From the NCBI GenBank assembly GCA_964016985.1, contig OZ024825.1, positions 34,254,057 through 34,318,056 of the forward strand: a stretch of 64,000 bases of DNA, given 5' to 3'. The position numbers and the translations under genes are program-made. Below, one piece after another: positions 1 to 12,481 of this stretch. The first letter of the stretch is position 1. Each line of letters opens with the position of its first letter. Source of the DNA: Anodontia alba (lineage: Eukaryota > Mollusca > Bivalvia > Lucinida > Lucinidae). Below the pieces are notes generated by a model. The model had not been told where the DNA came from. It did no database searches and worked only from the letters and a program-made list of their open reading frames with translations.

Positions 1-925
1 TTTTGTGGCTAGTTTGGAAAGAGCCCAGTATTTTGCTCATTTTTGTAAGCAAAACTGGCAAACTGGGAATGAAAATTCAAGAAGTAAACATCAAAATATG
101 GGAAAATCTGCATGGTTTAAAAGAATTATTATTTAGGAATCATGTTTGTAGTTTTTGTCTTTCAAAAAGCTTTTATTTGAGGTATCATCTGCTGCCCTTG
201 TTATTGGCACTTTAAGCCTTAAACTCAAAGAAATGATACTTGGGACCTTGAGAATATGATACAGGTCAAGTTTTCAGGCCTAATATTATGGCTTCCAAAA
301 TTTGTTTATTTGATAAGGTACCTTTCTCAGTGAAGGCCATGGTGAGTAGTATAATACTGAGAGCAGAAAAAGGGATTTTCAGATCATGTATGGGACCAGA
401 ATAGACCATTGTCAGCATTCTGATCAGGCATTGTTCAGTTCACACACTGTAATTAGTCACAGATTTGAGCTGCTGCAGTGTGAAGTGGCTGAGTGGGGTT
501 AGCTCTACCAACTGTGGATCATGAGGTCCGAATTCTTCTGGAAATGGAATTTGGTGCATGACTGTACAGTGATTCATTAAACAGAAACTTTCATTATATT
601 TAGTTATCTCAGTATGAGTCAAAAAATGTTGAAAGGGATGTAAAACACCAAATCATCAGAAGCTGCAGAATGAGAAAATGTACTTTTCTTTTTAATCTGG
701 GGCTGTGATTGTCTGCTGAAGATGTTTCTTTTATCACAGCCAACTTCAATTTGTTATGTAACATGCTATAAGTGTATGGATGTTTTTATTGAAAAAAAAA
801 TTATAAAATAGTTGCATTATCTCTAACTTGTGCATGTTTTCACTCCTGAGACCATGTGACTACTAGTGGCCAATCAAGATGCTTTTATGATCCCACCTTG
901 CTGTCTTAATTTGAATCATATTATG

Positions 926-1110
926 GTAAATGTCCTAAAATTTCAAACACCAAAGTGTCTGACAAAATGGCATATGCAAACAGTGCAGACCCAGATCAGA
1001 GTCAGACTGTTTGCCATTCCACTAAGTATCTTAAGCAATAGGTGCATAAAAAGCAAAATTTAGGCCAAAATAGTATGGCTTATAGAGTTCAAAATTTTAG
1101 AACATTTACA
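926..1110. mobile_element. FB6 MITE copy
   Basis: GTAAATGTCCTAAAATTTCA ... AAATTTTAGAACATTTAC inverted ends with a GACCCAGATCAG core. Confidence 0.75.
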
Positions 1111-1349
1111 GTACACAAAATGAGGCAAATCATTAGGAAATGTAACCGTACCGTTGAAGTGCCTTCAGCAATGACAGGTCAACTTTTTGCATTCATGCAG
1201 TCAGCCGAGTTTTGTAGATAGCGAATGATCCAAGGCTGCTTAGGTGGACAGGAAAGACTCTTATTGGTCAGCCTGGTCTTAGACTTCAAGTGTTGATGGA
1301 CATGTACATTTTCTCATGGTCCCAACCAGATGTCACACAAAATAGTGGC

Positions 1350-1546
1350 TTAACCCTTGTCATGCTGAATAAATTAAGCTGCCACACCCACTTCTAATTT
1401 TTAGCCAATCATATTGCTTGTTCCAGTTGTTAGTACAAATTCACATATACTTAATGACAAACAGTATAGATCCAGATCAGTTGACTTCTGAAGATCTACA
1501 CTGTTTGCAAAGGCAGGGTATATCTGGGTTCAGCAGGACATGGGTG
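1350..1546. mobile_element. FB3 MITE copy
   Basis: TTAACCCTTGTCATGCTGAA at the left, TTCAGCAGGACATGGG at the right, with a GATCCAGATCAG hairpin. Confidence 0.75.
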
Positions 1547-1730
1547 AAGCCACAAATAATAAAATGCAAACCAGTTAGGATCTTTGCAGCTTTTTTTTTT
1601 TCTAGACGATAATAGCTCTAGATAAAAGTGCTGTCCAGGTTTATTTTCTTATTTCTCCTGGCACCCCAGCGAGGCTCTTTTAATGATTACAGGCAATGCA
1701 AGGTTTTGCAGAGAAATAAGAAAAAAATCA

Positions 1731-1976
1731 GGGCCCAGTTATTAAAAAATAACAATGCCATTATATAATGTATCGTTAAAACTTTGATCATTAAATTTGG
1801 CATATATGCTAATATTTTTGCTGAAAAAAATGTGAGTAGCTTTTGCATTTGCAAAAGCTACTCACATTTTTTTCAGCAAAAATACCTGTGAATTAGTTAT
1901 TGTACTTACTAGAACAGGTAACATTTTGACCACTAATGAGCTCGTTAAGCTAATGATGATTTGAACAACTGGGCCC
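1731..1976. mobile_element. FB1 fold-back MITE, copy 1
   Basis: Outer inverted ends GGGCCCAGTT / AACTGGGCCC. The centre is a perfect 34-bp inverted repeat (1813-1846 and 1851-1884) around GTGAGTAGCTTTTGC with a 4-nt loop. Confidence 0.85.
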
Positions 1977-2011
1977 AGTTCTGAAACACCTTATCTAGAA
2001 CTGTGAGATTA

Positions 2012-2250
2012 TTAACCCTTAAAGTTCTTATCACAACTGCTACAGACAACATTCTGAACTCTTTTCAGAGGAAATAAGGCTTGACATTTCATGTGATTTG
2101 TCTGCAGATAAAATCAGGCTTGATATTTTATGTGACTTGTCTGCTAATGTCATGCCTTATTTTCTCTAAAAAACAAATATTCATGTATATACATTTATTA
2201 TATTTTTAGAAAGTTGTTTGCTGCAATTTTGCTTGACACTTTAAGGGTTA
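2012..2250. mobile_element. FB5 MITE copy
   Basis: TTAACCCTTAAAGTTC ... CACTTTAAGGGTTAA ends, with TTGACATTTCATGTGA blocks inside. Confidence 0.75.
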
Positions 2251-3467
2251 AAAAGAACAGAAACACCCTGACCGGACTGCTTGGACAGGATGTTCTGGGT
2301 ATTTGCTGTTATCCTAATGTGGTAGATGTTTCCCTTAAACCAGTCATTTACTTTGACTTGAGTATTGAGAGAAATTAGCATGACAATATTATACGTCATA
2401 CATGCCATATGATTTCACATGTATTAAATTGCAAGACAGTGCCATGAATGAAGTATGCAGACTGACCTGTATATTTATGGCGTTTATTTGGGTTTTCATT
2501 GTTGGCATATACAGTATTTACCATGAATATTTGGATACCCTAAAAAAATTTGAACAACTTCAGTTTACTAGCTGTTCTTAATGGCAAATAGGGTAGACCC
2601 TGATCAGACAGTGCATTATGCAGCATCTGATCTGGGTTCACACTGTTTGCTAGGGCTTGTCTATCCAAAAACTCGGTAAATATGATATCATAAGATTACA
2701 TTTTTATTGTGGTTGGGTGCATATATTTTCAGTATATGAAATAACTTGTAGATGAAGTAATTAGTCATAGAACATACTATATGAGCAACATGGTTACTTA
2801 ATATGAGATTGTCCTGGTTGCATGAAGTAACAGGTCTCTCAATACTCAAACTAAGTTTATTATTAGAAAGGGCTGATCCAAAGCTTGTAGTTCCATTTTC
2901 TATGGTGTGCCAAAAGGGTCAAAACTCACTTAGCTGGCTCTGCTGTTTTATGTAGACAGACAATGAAGACCTGTACCAGACTGTGTTTATGGGTAGGCTG
3001 GCCAGGGTCTTTGCTATTTGCACATAGGAAAGTAATGGTTTCACACAGCAGAATTTTTCTTCAGACTGACATTATATGTTTGACCCTTTCTTTACACCAT
3101 TGTCAGTGATCTAATTGTCAGTGATCTTAGAATAGTTAGTTGGTCCTTTGATTTTTTTTTTTCTCAAATTGTTTTTATCTATGCAGGAATGTAATATGTG
3201 GATTCTATGTTTTCTATGTTTAATTAACTTATAAAATGAAAATTTTCAGAAATTTTGTCTTGGTGGCCAGATATTTTTTTTTAGCAAATGCTTTTTGGTA
3301 CTTTTTCTACCATATTTATCCTAAGCATTCAAACAGAAATACAAGCTGCAGAATGCAGCATGTGATTAGGGTCTGTTGTTTTACCCTCATCCAACAGTTA
3401 TTAGACATATTAACAGATAGTAAAATACACTTGTTCAAATTTTAGGACACATATGGTAAAGAGCTCA

Positions 3468-3713
3468 GGGCCCAGTTGTTCAAAACTAAACAAAATTGTT
3501 AGCTAACACGACATTAAAATTTCTATCTTGATATATGGCAAATACATCAATTTTTTTTTGCTGAAAAAAATGTGAGTAGCTTTTGCAAAGCAAAAGCTAC
3601 TCACATTTTTGCAGTAAAAATAGCAATATATTGGAAAATATCTTAGCTACAACAGTTAAGGAGTTTGTCATTAACAAGCGTGTTAAGCTAACAATGCTTT
3701 GAACAAGTGGGCC
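3468..3713. mobile_element. FB1 fold-back MITE, copy 2
   Basis: Starts GGGCCCAGTTGTTCAAA, has the GTGAGTAGCTTTTGC hairpin in the middle and ends GCTTTGAACAAGTGGGCC. Confidence 0.85.
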
Positions 3714-4321
3714 TTGGTGTCTAAATATTTAGGGTAAATATGGTTTCTTAGTTTCTAATAAAGTAATAATAATTTATTTATTCATATTGGTAATCAGCAC
3801 AAGGCTTGCAGAAAAGTCTTAAAAATTTTGCTCCATATAAAAAAGTAATTTTTAAAAAAATTAATTCAGCCTGATAATTACAGTTTGTTCATATTTTTTG
3901 TAAAAAAATAAAATCTTTTGGTAAAAAGAATACAATGTAAGACAGTTCAGTTCACAGCATTTAATGTTTACCACTCTCTAAGCTAATTCAGCAAATGACA
4001 AACTGATGAAATTTTCTTATTTTTTCCCAGAAAATAGTCTTTGACATTTCATACAGATTGTCTCCTAAGGAGACAATTTGCATGAAATGCCAAAGCATAT
4101 TTTCTTGGAAAAATAAGAAATTCTATTTCTTTCCAGAAAATAGGCTTTGAAATTTCATTTCCAGAGGAGACAATTTGCATGAAATGTCAAGCCTATTTTC
4201 TGGGAAAAACAAAAATATTTAAAAATGTCATCTGCAGAAATTGTACTAAGCATTCAGAGTGTTAACCTTTTTACATAGTGTGTTGCATGTGTTAAGGGAA
4301 GCTTGTTTATTTTGGTAACAG

Positions 4322-4465
4322 CAATTGGCTGATTCATTCGACAAACTAAACCAAGATCTCCGCAATGAGATGAACTGGCTGTCTGATGTGGAACAACTGC
4401 TTAAAGATGACCAGCCTGTCAGTGAGGAGGCTTACAAGGCTCAGTGTCAGCGAGAAGCCATGAAG
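4322..4465 (+). CDS. MACF1: Spectraplakin exon 1 of window (48 codons)
   Basis: The acceptor is ...GGTAACAG and the donor AAG|gtcagt, phase 0 at both ends. It begins QLADSFDKLNQDL and carries the helix A signature EMNWLSDVEQLL, so a spectrin repeat starts here and the preceding exon lies outside the window. The following intron (5.2 kb) contains the 4660-8100 Helentron-like tandem-array element, a tRNA-derived SINE (8276-8580), FB1 (8808-9031) and an FB5 copy (about 9370-9645). Confidence 0.85.
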
Positions 4466-4656
4466 GTCAGTGTATATGCATAATCTTTTACCCCACTTTA
4501 AGGACTAATTCAGCAGACGACAAATTGACAATATTTTCCCCAGAAAACAGGCTTAATCTTAGTGCTTTTCGTACGTTTGTTCGATTTGTGCTTGTTTGGA
4601 TTTGTCGGTTTCCTCTTCCTCTTGGGGTCTGGGAAGGGCTGCGGTTTGTGATTTAC

Positions 4657-4687
<31 letters not shown>

Positions 4688-7600
4688 GTGAGCTTTTGTG
4701 ATCACTCACCGTCCGTCATCGTCGTCGTCGTCGTCGTCCTCCTTATGTCTGTCCGTCCGTCCACAATCTTTAAACAACATCTCCTCCTAAACCACTGATT
4801 GGATTTTGACCAAACTTCACAGGAATGATCCTTGGTTGGTCCTCTTTCAAAGTTGTTCAAATGGTTCTGGTCCGTTGCATATCTAGGTCACAGGAGCTAA
4901 AAATAGATTTTTTAACTAAAAACTTAAAAAATCTTCTTGTCAGAAACCACTGGACAGATTTCAATATAATTTTGCAGAAATGTTCCTTTGGTGATCCTCT
5001 ACCAAGATTGTTCAAGCCATTCTGATTCATCAAAAAACATGGCCGCCAGGGGGCGGGGCTTATTTTCCCTATATTTCTATATAGAAAACTTTAAAAATCT
5101 TCTTGTCAGAAACCATTGGACAGATTTCAATATAATTTTGCAGAAATGTTCCTTTGGTGATCCTCTACCAAGATTGTTCAAGCCATTTGGATTCGTCAAA
5201 AAACATGGCCGCCAGGGGGCGGGGCTTATTTTCCCCATATATCTATATAGAAAATTTTAAAAATCTTCTTGTCCGAAACCACTGGACCGATTTCAATATA
5301 ATTTTGCAGAAATGTTCCTTTGGTGATCCTCTACCAAGATTGTTCAAGCCATTTGGATTCGTCAAAAAACATGGCCACCAGGGGGCGGGGCTTATTTTCC
5401 CTATATTTCTATATAGAAAACTTTAAAAATCTTCTTGTCAGAAAGCACTGGACAGATTTCAATATAATTTTGCGGAAACCTTTGATGATCCTCTACCAAG
5501 ATTGTTCAAGCCATTTGGATTTGTCAAAAAACATGGCCGCCAGGGGGCGGGGCTTATTTTCCCCATATATCTATATAGAAAACTTTTAAAAATCTTCTTG
5601 TCCGAAACCACTGGACCGATTTCAATATAATTTTGCAGAAATGTTCCTTTGGTGATCCTCTACCAAGATTGTTCAAGCCATTTGGATTCGTCAAAAAACA
5701 TGGCCGCCAGGGGGCGGGGCTTATTTTCCCTATATATCTATATAGAAAACTTTAAAAATCTTCTTGTCCGAAACCACTGGACCGATTTCAATATAATTTT
5801 GCAGAAATGTTCCTTTGGTGATCCTCTACCAAGATTGTTCAAGACATTTGGATTCGTAAAAAAACATGGCCACCAGGGGGCGGGGCTTATTTTCCCTTTA
5901 TAATCTATAAAGAAAACTTTTAAAAATCTTCTTGTCCGAAACCACTGGAGCGATTTCAATATAATTTTGCAAAAATGTTCCTTTGGTGATCCTCTACCAA
6001 GATTGTTCAAGCCATTTGGATTCGTCAAAAAACATGGCCACCAGGGGGCGGGGCTTATTTTCCTTCTATATCTATATAGAAAATTTTAAAAATCTTCTTG
6101 TCCGAAACCACTGGACCGATTTCCATATTATTTTGCAGAAATGTTCCTTTGGTGATCCTGTCCCAAGATTGTTCAAGCCATTTGGATTTGTCAAAAAACA
6201 TGGCCACCAGGGGGCGGGGCTTATTTTCACTGTATATCTGAATAGAAAACTTTAAAAATCTTCTTGTCAGAAACCACTGGACCGATTTCCATATGATTTT
6301 GCAGAAATGTTCTTTTGGTGATCCTGTTGCAAGATTGTTCAAGCCATTTGGATTTGTCAAAAAACATGGCCGCCAGGGGGGGCAGGGCTTATTTTCCTTA
6401 TATATCTTTATGGAAAACTTTAAAAATCTTCTTGTCAGAAACCACTGGACCGATTTCCATATGATTTTGCAGAAATGTTCCTTTGGTGATCCTGTTGCAA
6501 GATTGTTCAAGCCGCCATGATTCGTTAAAAAACATGGCCGCTAGGGGGCGGGGTTAATTTTCCCTATATATCTATATAGAAAACTTTAAAAATCTTCTTG
6601 TTATAAACGACTGGACCGATTTCAATATAACTTGGCAGAAATGTTTCCTTAGTGACCCTCTATCAAGATTGCTCAAGCCGACATGATTTGTCAAAAAGCA
6701 TGGCCGCTAGGGGGTGCGGTGCTTATTTTCGATATAATTCTATATAGAAAACTTGAAAAAATCTTGTCGTCAGAAACCACAGGACTGATTTCAATATAAC
6801 TTCGCAGAAATGTTTCCTTGGTGACCCTTTACCAAGATTGTTCAAGCCATTATGATTTGTCAAAGAACATGGCCGCTAGGGGGCGGGGCTTATTTTCCTA
6901 TATAATTTATCTATATAGAAAATTTTAATAGTCTTTTCAGAAAGCACTTGACGGATTTCAATGTAACTTTGCAGGAATGTTTCTTATGTAACCCTCTATC
7001 AAGATTGTTTAAGCCGTCATGATTCGTCAAAAAACATGGCCGCCAGGAGTCGGGGCTTATTTTCCTTATATATCTATATAGAAAACTTTAAAACTCTTCT
7101 TGTTAGAAACCACTGAACCGATTTCATTATAAATGCAGAAATTTTTCCTTGGTGACCCTCTACTAAGATTGTTCAAGTAATCAGGATTCGTCAAAAAACA
7201 TGGCTGCCTGGGGCAGGGCTTATTTTCCCTATATATCTATATATAAAACTTTAAAAATCTTCTTTTCAGAAACCAGTGGACCGATTTCAATACAACTTGG
7301 CAGGAATGTTTCTTTGGTGACCCTCTACAAAGATTGTTCAGGCCGTCATGATTCATCAAAAATCATGGCCGCTAGGGGGCGGGGCTTATTTTCCCTATAT
7401 ATCTATATAGAAACTTTAAAAATCTTCTCGTAAGAAACAGTTGGACGGAGTTCAGTGTAACTTTGCTTTGGTGCTTCTACCAAGATTGTTCAAGCCTTCA
7501 TGATACGTCAAAAACCATGGCCCAAAATTTTAAAATTCTTCTTGTCACATACCCCATGACTGATTTCAATATTACTTGGCTGGAATGTTGCTTTGGTGAA

Positions 7601-10600
7601 CCTCTATCAAGATTGTACAAGCAATCATGATTCGTCAAAAAACATGGCTGCCATGGGGTGGGGCTTGTTTTCCCTATATATCTAAATAGAAAACTTTAAA
7701 AATCTTCTTGTCAGAAACCACTGAACAGATTTCAATATAACTTGGTAGGAATGTTCCTTTGGTGACCCTCTACCAAGTTTGTTCAAGCTGTCATGATTCG
7801 TCAAAAAACATGGCCGTTAGGGCGTAGGGCTTTGTAGCTATATAAAACTTTTTAAACCACTGGACCAATTTCAACTTGGCAGAAATGTTCCTTTGGTGAC
7901 CCTCTTTTAAGATTCAGTTCAGGTCGTCAAGATTTGTAAAAAAACATGGCCAGGGGTGTGGTGGAGGGGGGTGGGGGTGGTTAGTGCTATAAAGTTTATA
8001 CAAAAATCCTAGCGTAGTGAACTTGGCTGAAACTTCAACAGTAAATATGCAAATCTGTTTGGTCAGGTGAGCGATATAGGACCATCATGGTCCTCTTGTT
8101 TTAAAATTTCATGATAATTGTCTCTTTAGGAGAAAAATTGCATGAAATGTCAAAGCTTGTTTCTGGGAAAAATGAGAAAATATTTCAAAATTTTGTCTGC
8201 TGAATTTTTAAAAGTATTCATATGGATCAGTTCACAACTTGTCTAAATACAAATATGGATCATAACTGGTCCAAGTAGCTAAGTTGGTAGAGGTCTAGCT
8301 TCGAACAGTGAGGTTGTGTGTTAAATCCCCAGCAGGGTCATACTGTAGACTTCCTAAAATTGGTACCAGCTGCTCTTTCAGTTGATGCCCAGCATTAGGT
8401 TGAAGAGCTGGCTAGGACCGTTTGCATCAATGTCTGAATAATGTGACTGATGGTACATGATACTGCAGTGAGGTAGCACTTTGAAATGGCATTTTCTTTC
8501 CTCACATCCAGACACTATCACAACCAGATTGACAGATTGTTGACAGTGATATTTGTTTAAACATATTTATTTCCAAAATGTTTACATATACAGCATTTAC
8601 AAAAATACAACAATAGGATTAGAATGAAAGCATAAGGGCTTATTTAGTTCCTTTCCTTTAGGAAAGACAATGAGGTTAAACCTAAGCTTAAAAAAAAAAC
8701 TTACAGGTCATGCTTAAGGATTGTTAATAAATATATGTAGTTATTTTAGAGATAAAACATTCATGTTCCCTCCCTTTATAAATGTTGTAAGCTGAACCAA
8801 GATATCTGGGCCCAGTTGTTCAAAACTAACGATGTTGTTAACATATCGTTAAAATTTTGATCATTACATATGGCATATACGCCAATATTTTTGCTGAAAA
8901 AATATGAGTTTTACTACCTACATTTTTTCAGCAGAAATACCTGTAAATTAGATATTGTATTTACTAGAACAGTTAACATTTTGACCACTAATGAGCTCGT
9001 TAAGCTAACGATGCTTTGAACAACTGGGCCCTATAAAAACATGTTGCTTATACAGCTGACTCTCCGTCTCGTTATCTCATCTACAGATAATTCTAACTAC
9101 TGCTTATTTCAAACAAAATAAAGGGCAATATTGGTTTAATTGATTATATATTCTTTATATTTCAACTCCTTTTATTTCAAACTACTGTTATTTCAAACAA
9201 AAAATTCTCAAGAATATGGGGCTGCTTTGCCATCAACAGCACTGTTATTACTGGAAAAAAAATCATCACAGAACAGGTGAAATTTTGGTGTTTTTGTCTC
9301 GAAAAACAGCCATAAAAATGCGCAAAGATATCACCAGTAAATTTGCCTTGTTCTATGATATTTCGTTGAAAATCAACTAGGCAGATGATTCACATGAAAT
9401 GTCAAACCCTATTTTCTCTGAAATAGAAAAAGAAATTCACAGATATTGGCTGCTGCAGTTTTGATTGATACCATTGAGAATAAAAGCAGACTACATTCAA
9501 AAATACTTTTATTTTACATTTTTCTGAGAAAATTGCAGATAGTCACATAAAATGTCAAACCTTATTTTCTCTGAAAAATGTACAAATAAAACAAAAATAG
9601 AATTCCATCAGCTGCTATTGTGGTGACTTGCCCTTTAAGGGTTAACTGTTTGTTGCATATGACGTTGTTTTCTTGAATCTTCTTTCAGGCACTTCATGAG
9701 GATGTTCTGAAACATCAGCAGCCAATCAGATCACTTGTTTACCAATCAGAACAACTGGTGGAACACCATCAAGAGGAACTTACCCCAGAACAAGTCACAG
9801 AACTTCAGCATTTAGAGTCCAGTATCAAAACATCTTTTGGAAAGGTGTGTGTATTATAATGTTCTGATTCTCTCTGTTGCAAAATAACTTAAACCTTGAT
9901 CTATAAGCAGCCTATTTAATTATGTGTTTATTGTTGGGTTAATTTGTGTTTTGCTTGTATTTTTATGTATTGATTTAATGAATCTCTTTGACATTCAGGG
10001 TCTTAAATATAAGACACCATATGAGCCAGGTAAATTAAATTGTCCTTATGACAAATGCAAGCATTGTACAACAAGATAAGCTTGTAATGCAGGCAATATG
10101 ACCAGACATACTGCTGTTTGCTCATACCAAGGCCATTATATGTCTGAATGTCACATATCATATCAGGTCTACTGCATTTACTCCAAGTATTCTTACCTTC
10201 TTATCATTACCTGTTCATATGTCTAAAATACTATTGGATGTAGACCCAGATCAGATACCTCATTCTGCAGCATCTGATCTGGGTCAACACTGTTTGCTCA
10301 GGCATGCTGATCCAAATACTTAGGGTACATACAATATTTTCATTAAGAGGACCAGACATAAATCAGAAGTTTTCTAACAAATATTTTTGTCATTTGTACT
10401 AGGTTCAGAAGACCTGTGAGTCGCGAGTGAAACATCTGTCTGCAGCCACTGAAGAGTTAACGAAGTTTGAAGATGAACTGAAGAAGTTTAACATCTGGAA
10501 CGATGCGACCAGTAAAGAACTTGACAGACAAATGGAGGCTGTGCAAGAATCAGATAATATTAGAAGAATTACAGAACTGCATAAGGTGAGTGAATAATAC

Positions 10601-12442
10601 AGCAGCTGTGTAAGCTACAGGAAAGCTTTTAAGCTTAACCTTTCTCTTGCTGAACATGACATGCCCTGTGTTTGCAAACAGTGTAGATCCAGATCAGTTG
10701 GCTTCTCAGAAGCCAACTGATCTGAATCTGCACTGTTTGTCATTAAATATGTGAATTTCCATCAAAAACCCGGATCAAGTAATCTGACTGGCTGGAAATT
10801 AGAAGTGGGCGTGGCATTTTATTTAGCATGGCAAGGGTTAAGGGAAAAGGCTTTACTTTCAGTGGGTAAATTCTTATCAAAATGGTTTGGTTTCCCTTTT
10901 AAAAAGAAGTCTTCTGTGACAGGAAAGAATTTGCTCCCACAGGAAGCTAATTATTTTCATTTAGAGTAGACTCCTTTTCAGAAGGGACTTGTGTGCAGGA
11001 GAGCAAATGGGAAGGCATAAAAGTTGTCTCCCATGGAAAAAATGGCAGACACCTATGTAATATAGATCATTAACTTACTCCCATTTCATCATTTTGGCAA
11101 ACTTTGGCTTGTATATAAAGTGCACAATCCAACTAAAACCATCATGAAAGGACAATGAAGAAAATATGTGAGGACACCCAGGAAGTGCCACAATCATGAA
11201 GCACAGCCTTCCCAAGGCACCAAAAGAAAGACAGATGAGGAACAAACACTGACAAAACAAGCACCAAATATAAAACCACATATGCACGAATACAGAACAA
11301 AACTTAGTTAAACATAAGAATAATGTTGAGCAATCAGTGATGTCAGGGTATTGAAATTAGAATAAGGTTTTCATGTGTGAGTTGTTAGATTTTCTTGAAA
11401 ACTAAAAGGGAAAGTTGTGAACATGATCTTAATGAAGGAGAATAGATACATTTTCAGCAAAGGGGAGGCAGCTCTATCAGAATTGTTCTTTCCCCATCTG
11501 AAAAGAGTTGTACTCTATTAAGGGAAAATTTGTTCCACTTGGGAGGAAATTCTTTCCTTTAAGAGTACACCCCTTTTAAGAAGTAGTTTGATACACAGGA
11601 ATTAAACAGGTAGTTCTAGAAGTTGTCTCCCTTGTAAAATGGTGGAAAATCTACCACATTTGTCCAGTCCTCTTATGTCCTGTTGTATTAACCTTGCTTT
11701 TTTTTCTCCAGGAGATGTCAGCTGACATTCTTGATCATGGAGCAGACCTCAGATACTTGTCTTTTGCTGTGCAGAAATACATGGAAGAAGCTAAGGTAAC
11801 AATTTTTAACTTTGAAGGGCTCATCTGTTTAGTTTGACATAACTTTTGAATCATACTTTGAGAATAGATTATTCCTGTTTCATAATGAGTTGAAAGGTCA
11901 TTTAACCATATGTATTTACCCTAAGCATTTGGATAGACGGTGCCTGAGCAAAAAGTATAAACCAAGATCAGATGCAGAATTAGGCAGATTTGGATACATC
12001 TGCATGTGGTCAAATAGATTTGTTTAAATTGTAGAACAAGTATGATAAAAGTTTTAGGTGTCCATGTATTTAGGATAAATACTGTAGAATTATAAGTTAA
12101 AGTCTAGGCATTGAGGAACTTCTTCCAGTCTATTGTACTAAACTGAGGCGGTGCTAAAGAAAAACCACAAACTATTGTTTTGTCTAGAAATAACAAAATT
12201 TATCATCTGAATACTTTCATATCTGGTCTGGGTGGTGCAGCCTTCTGCTGAAACTTTCATGTTGGACTAAGCATTCATCCACCCATCTGTTAACACTTTG
12301 GTTAAAGTTTTGTATAAAAGTTTCTAAGAGATTATATCAATAATTAAATAGATATTTCTGTTCATCTGTCTGTAAACACTTTGGTTAGTTTTAAATCAAA
12401 GTTTTTTTCTCTTCTATCCTATTCTTCTTTTCTCTATCTCTT

Positions 12443-12481
<39 letters not shown>

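Larger units (their letters stand above)
1..4321. other. Intron upstream of the first visible exon
   Basis: No exon with spectrin-repeat coding and paired splice sites was found here. The stretch holds an FB6 element (926-1110), FB3 (1350-1546), two FB1 copies (1731-1976, 3468-3713), FB5 (2012-2250), a short GTAGACCCTGATCAG hairpin near 2585-2660 and an FB5-related palindrome (about 3981-4270). The rest is AT-rich unique-looking sequence. It probably belongs to the same gene because exon 1 starts inside a repeat. Confidence 0.6.
4660..8100 (+). mobile_element. Helentron-like element with central 166-bp tandem array
   Basis: The left end starts TTTAGCTCACCTGAGC; AGCTCACCTGA reappears inverted (TCAGGTGAGCG) near the right end, followed by a perfect hairpin AGGACCAT-c-ATGGTCCT (8078-8094) and CTTGTT. 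Between them are about 19 tandem units. Subterminal inverted repeats plus a 3' hairpin are the Helentron/Helitron plan; no Rep-helicase coding is present, so it would be non-autonomous. It lies in intron 1, with FB5-related sequence on both sides (4500-4557 and 8101-8220), suggesting it landed inside such an element. Confidence 0.6.

Noticed and set aside
4988..6520. A chain of 75-151-codon open frames on both strands in the 5-6.5 kb array
   Set aside because: They are translations of the 166-bp repeat. The unit is not a multiple of three, so each frame ends after one to two units. No domain or start context.
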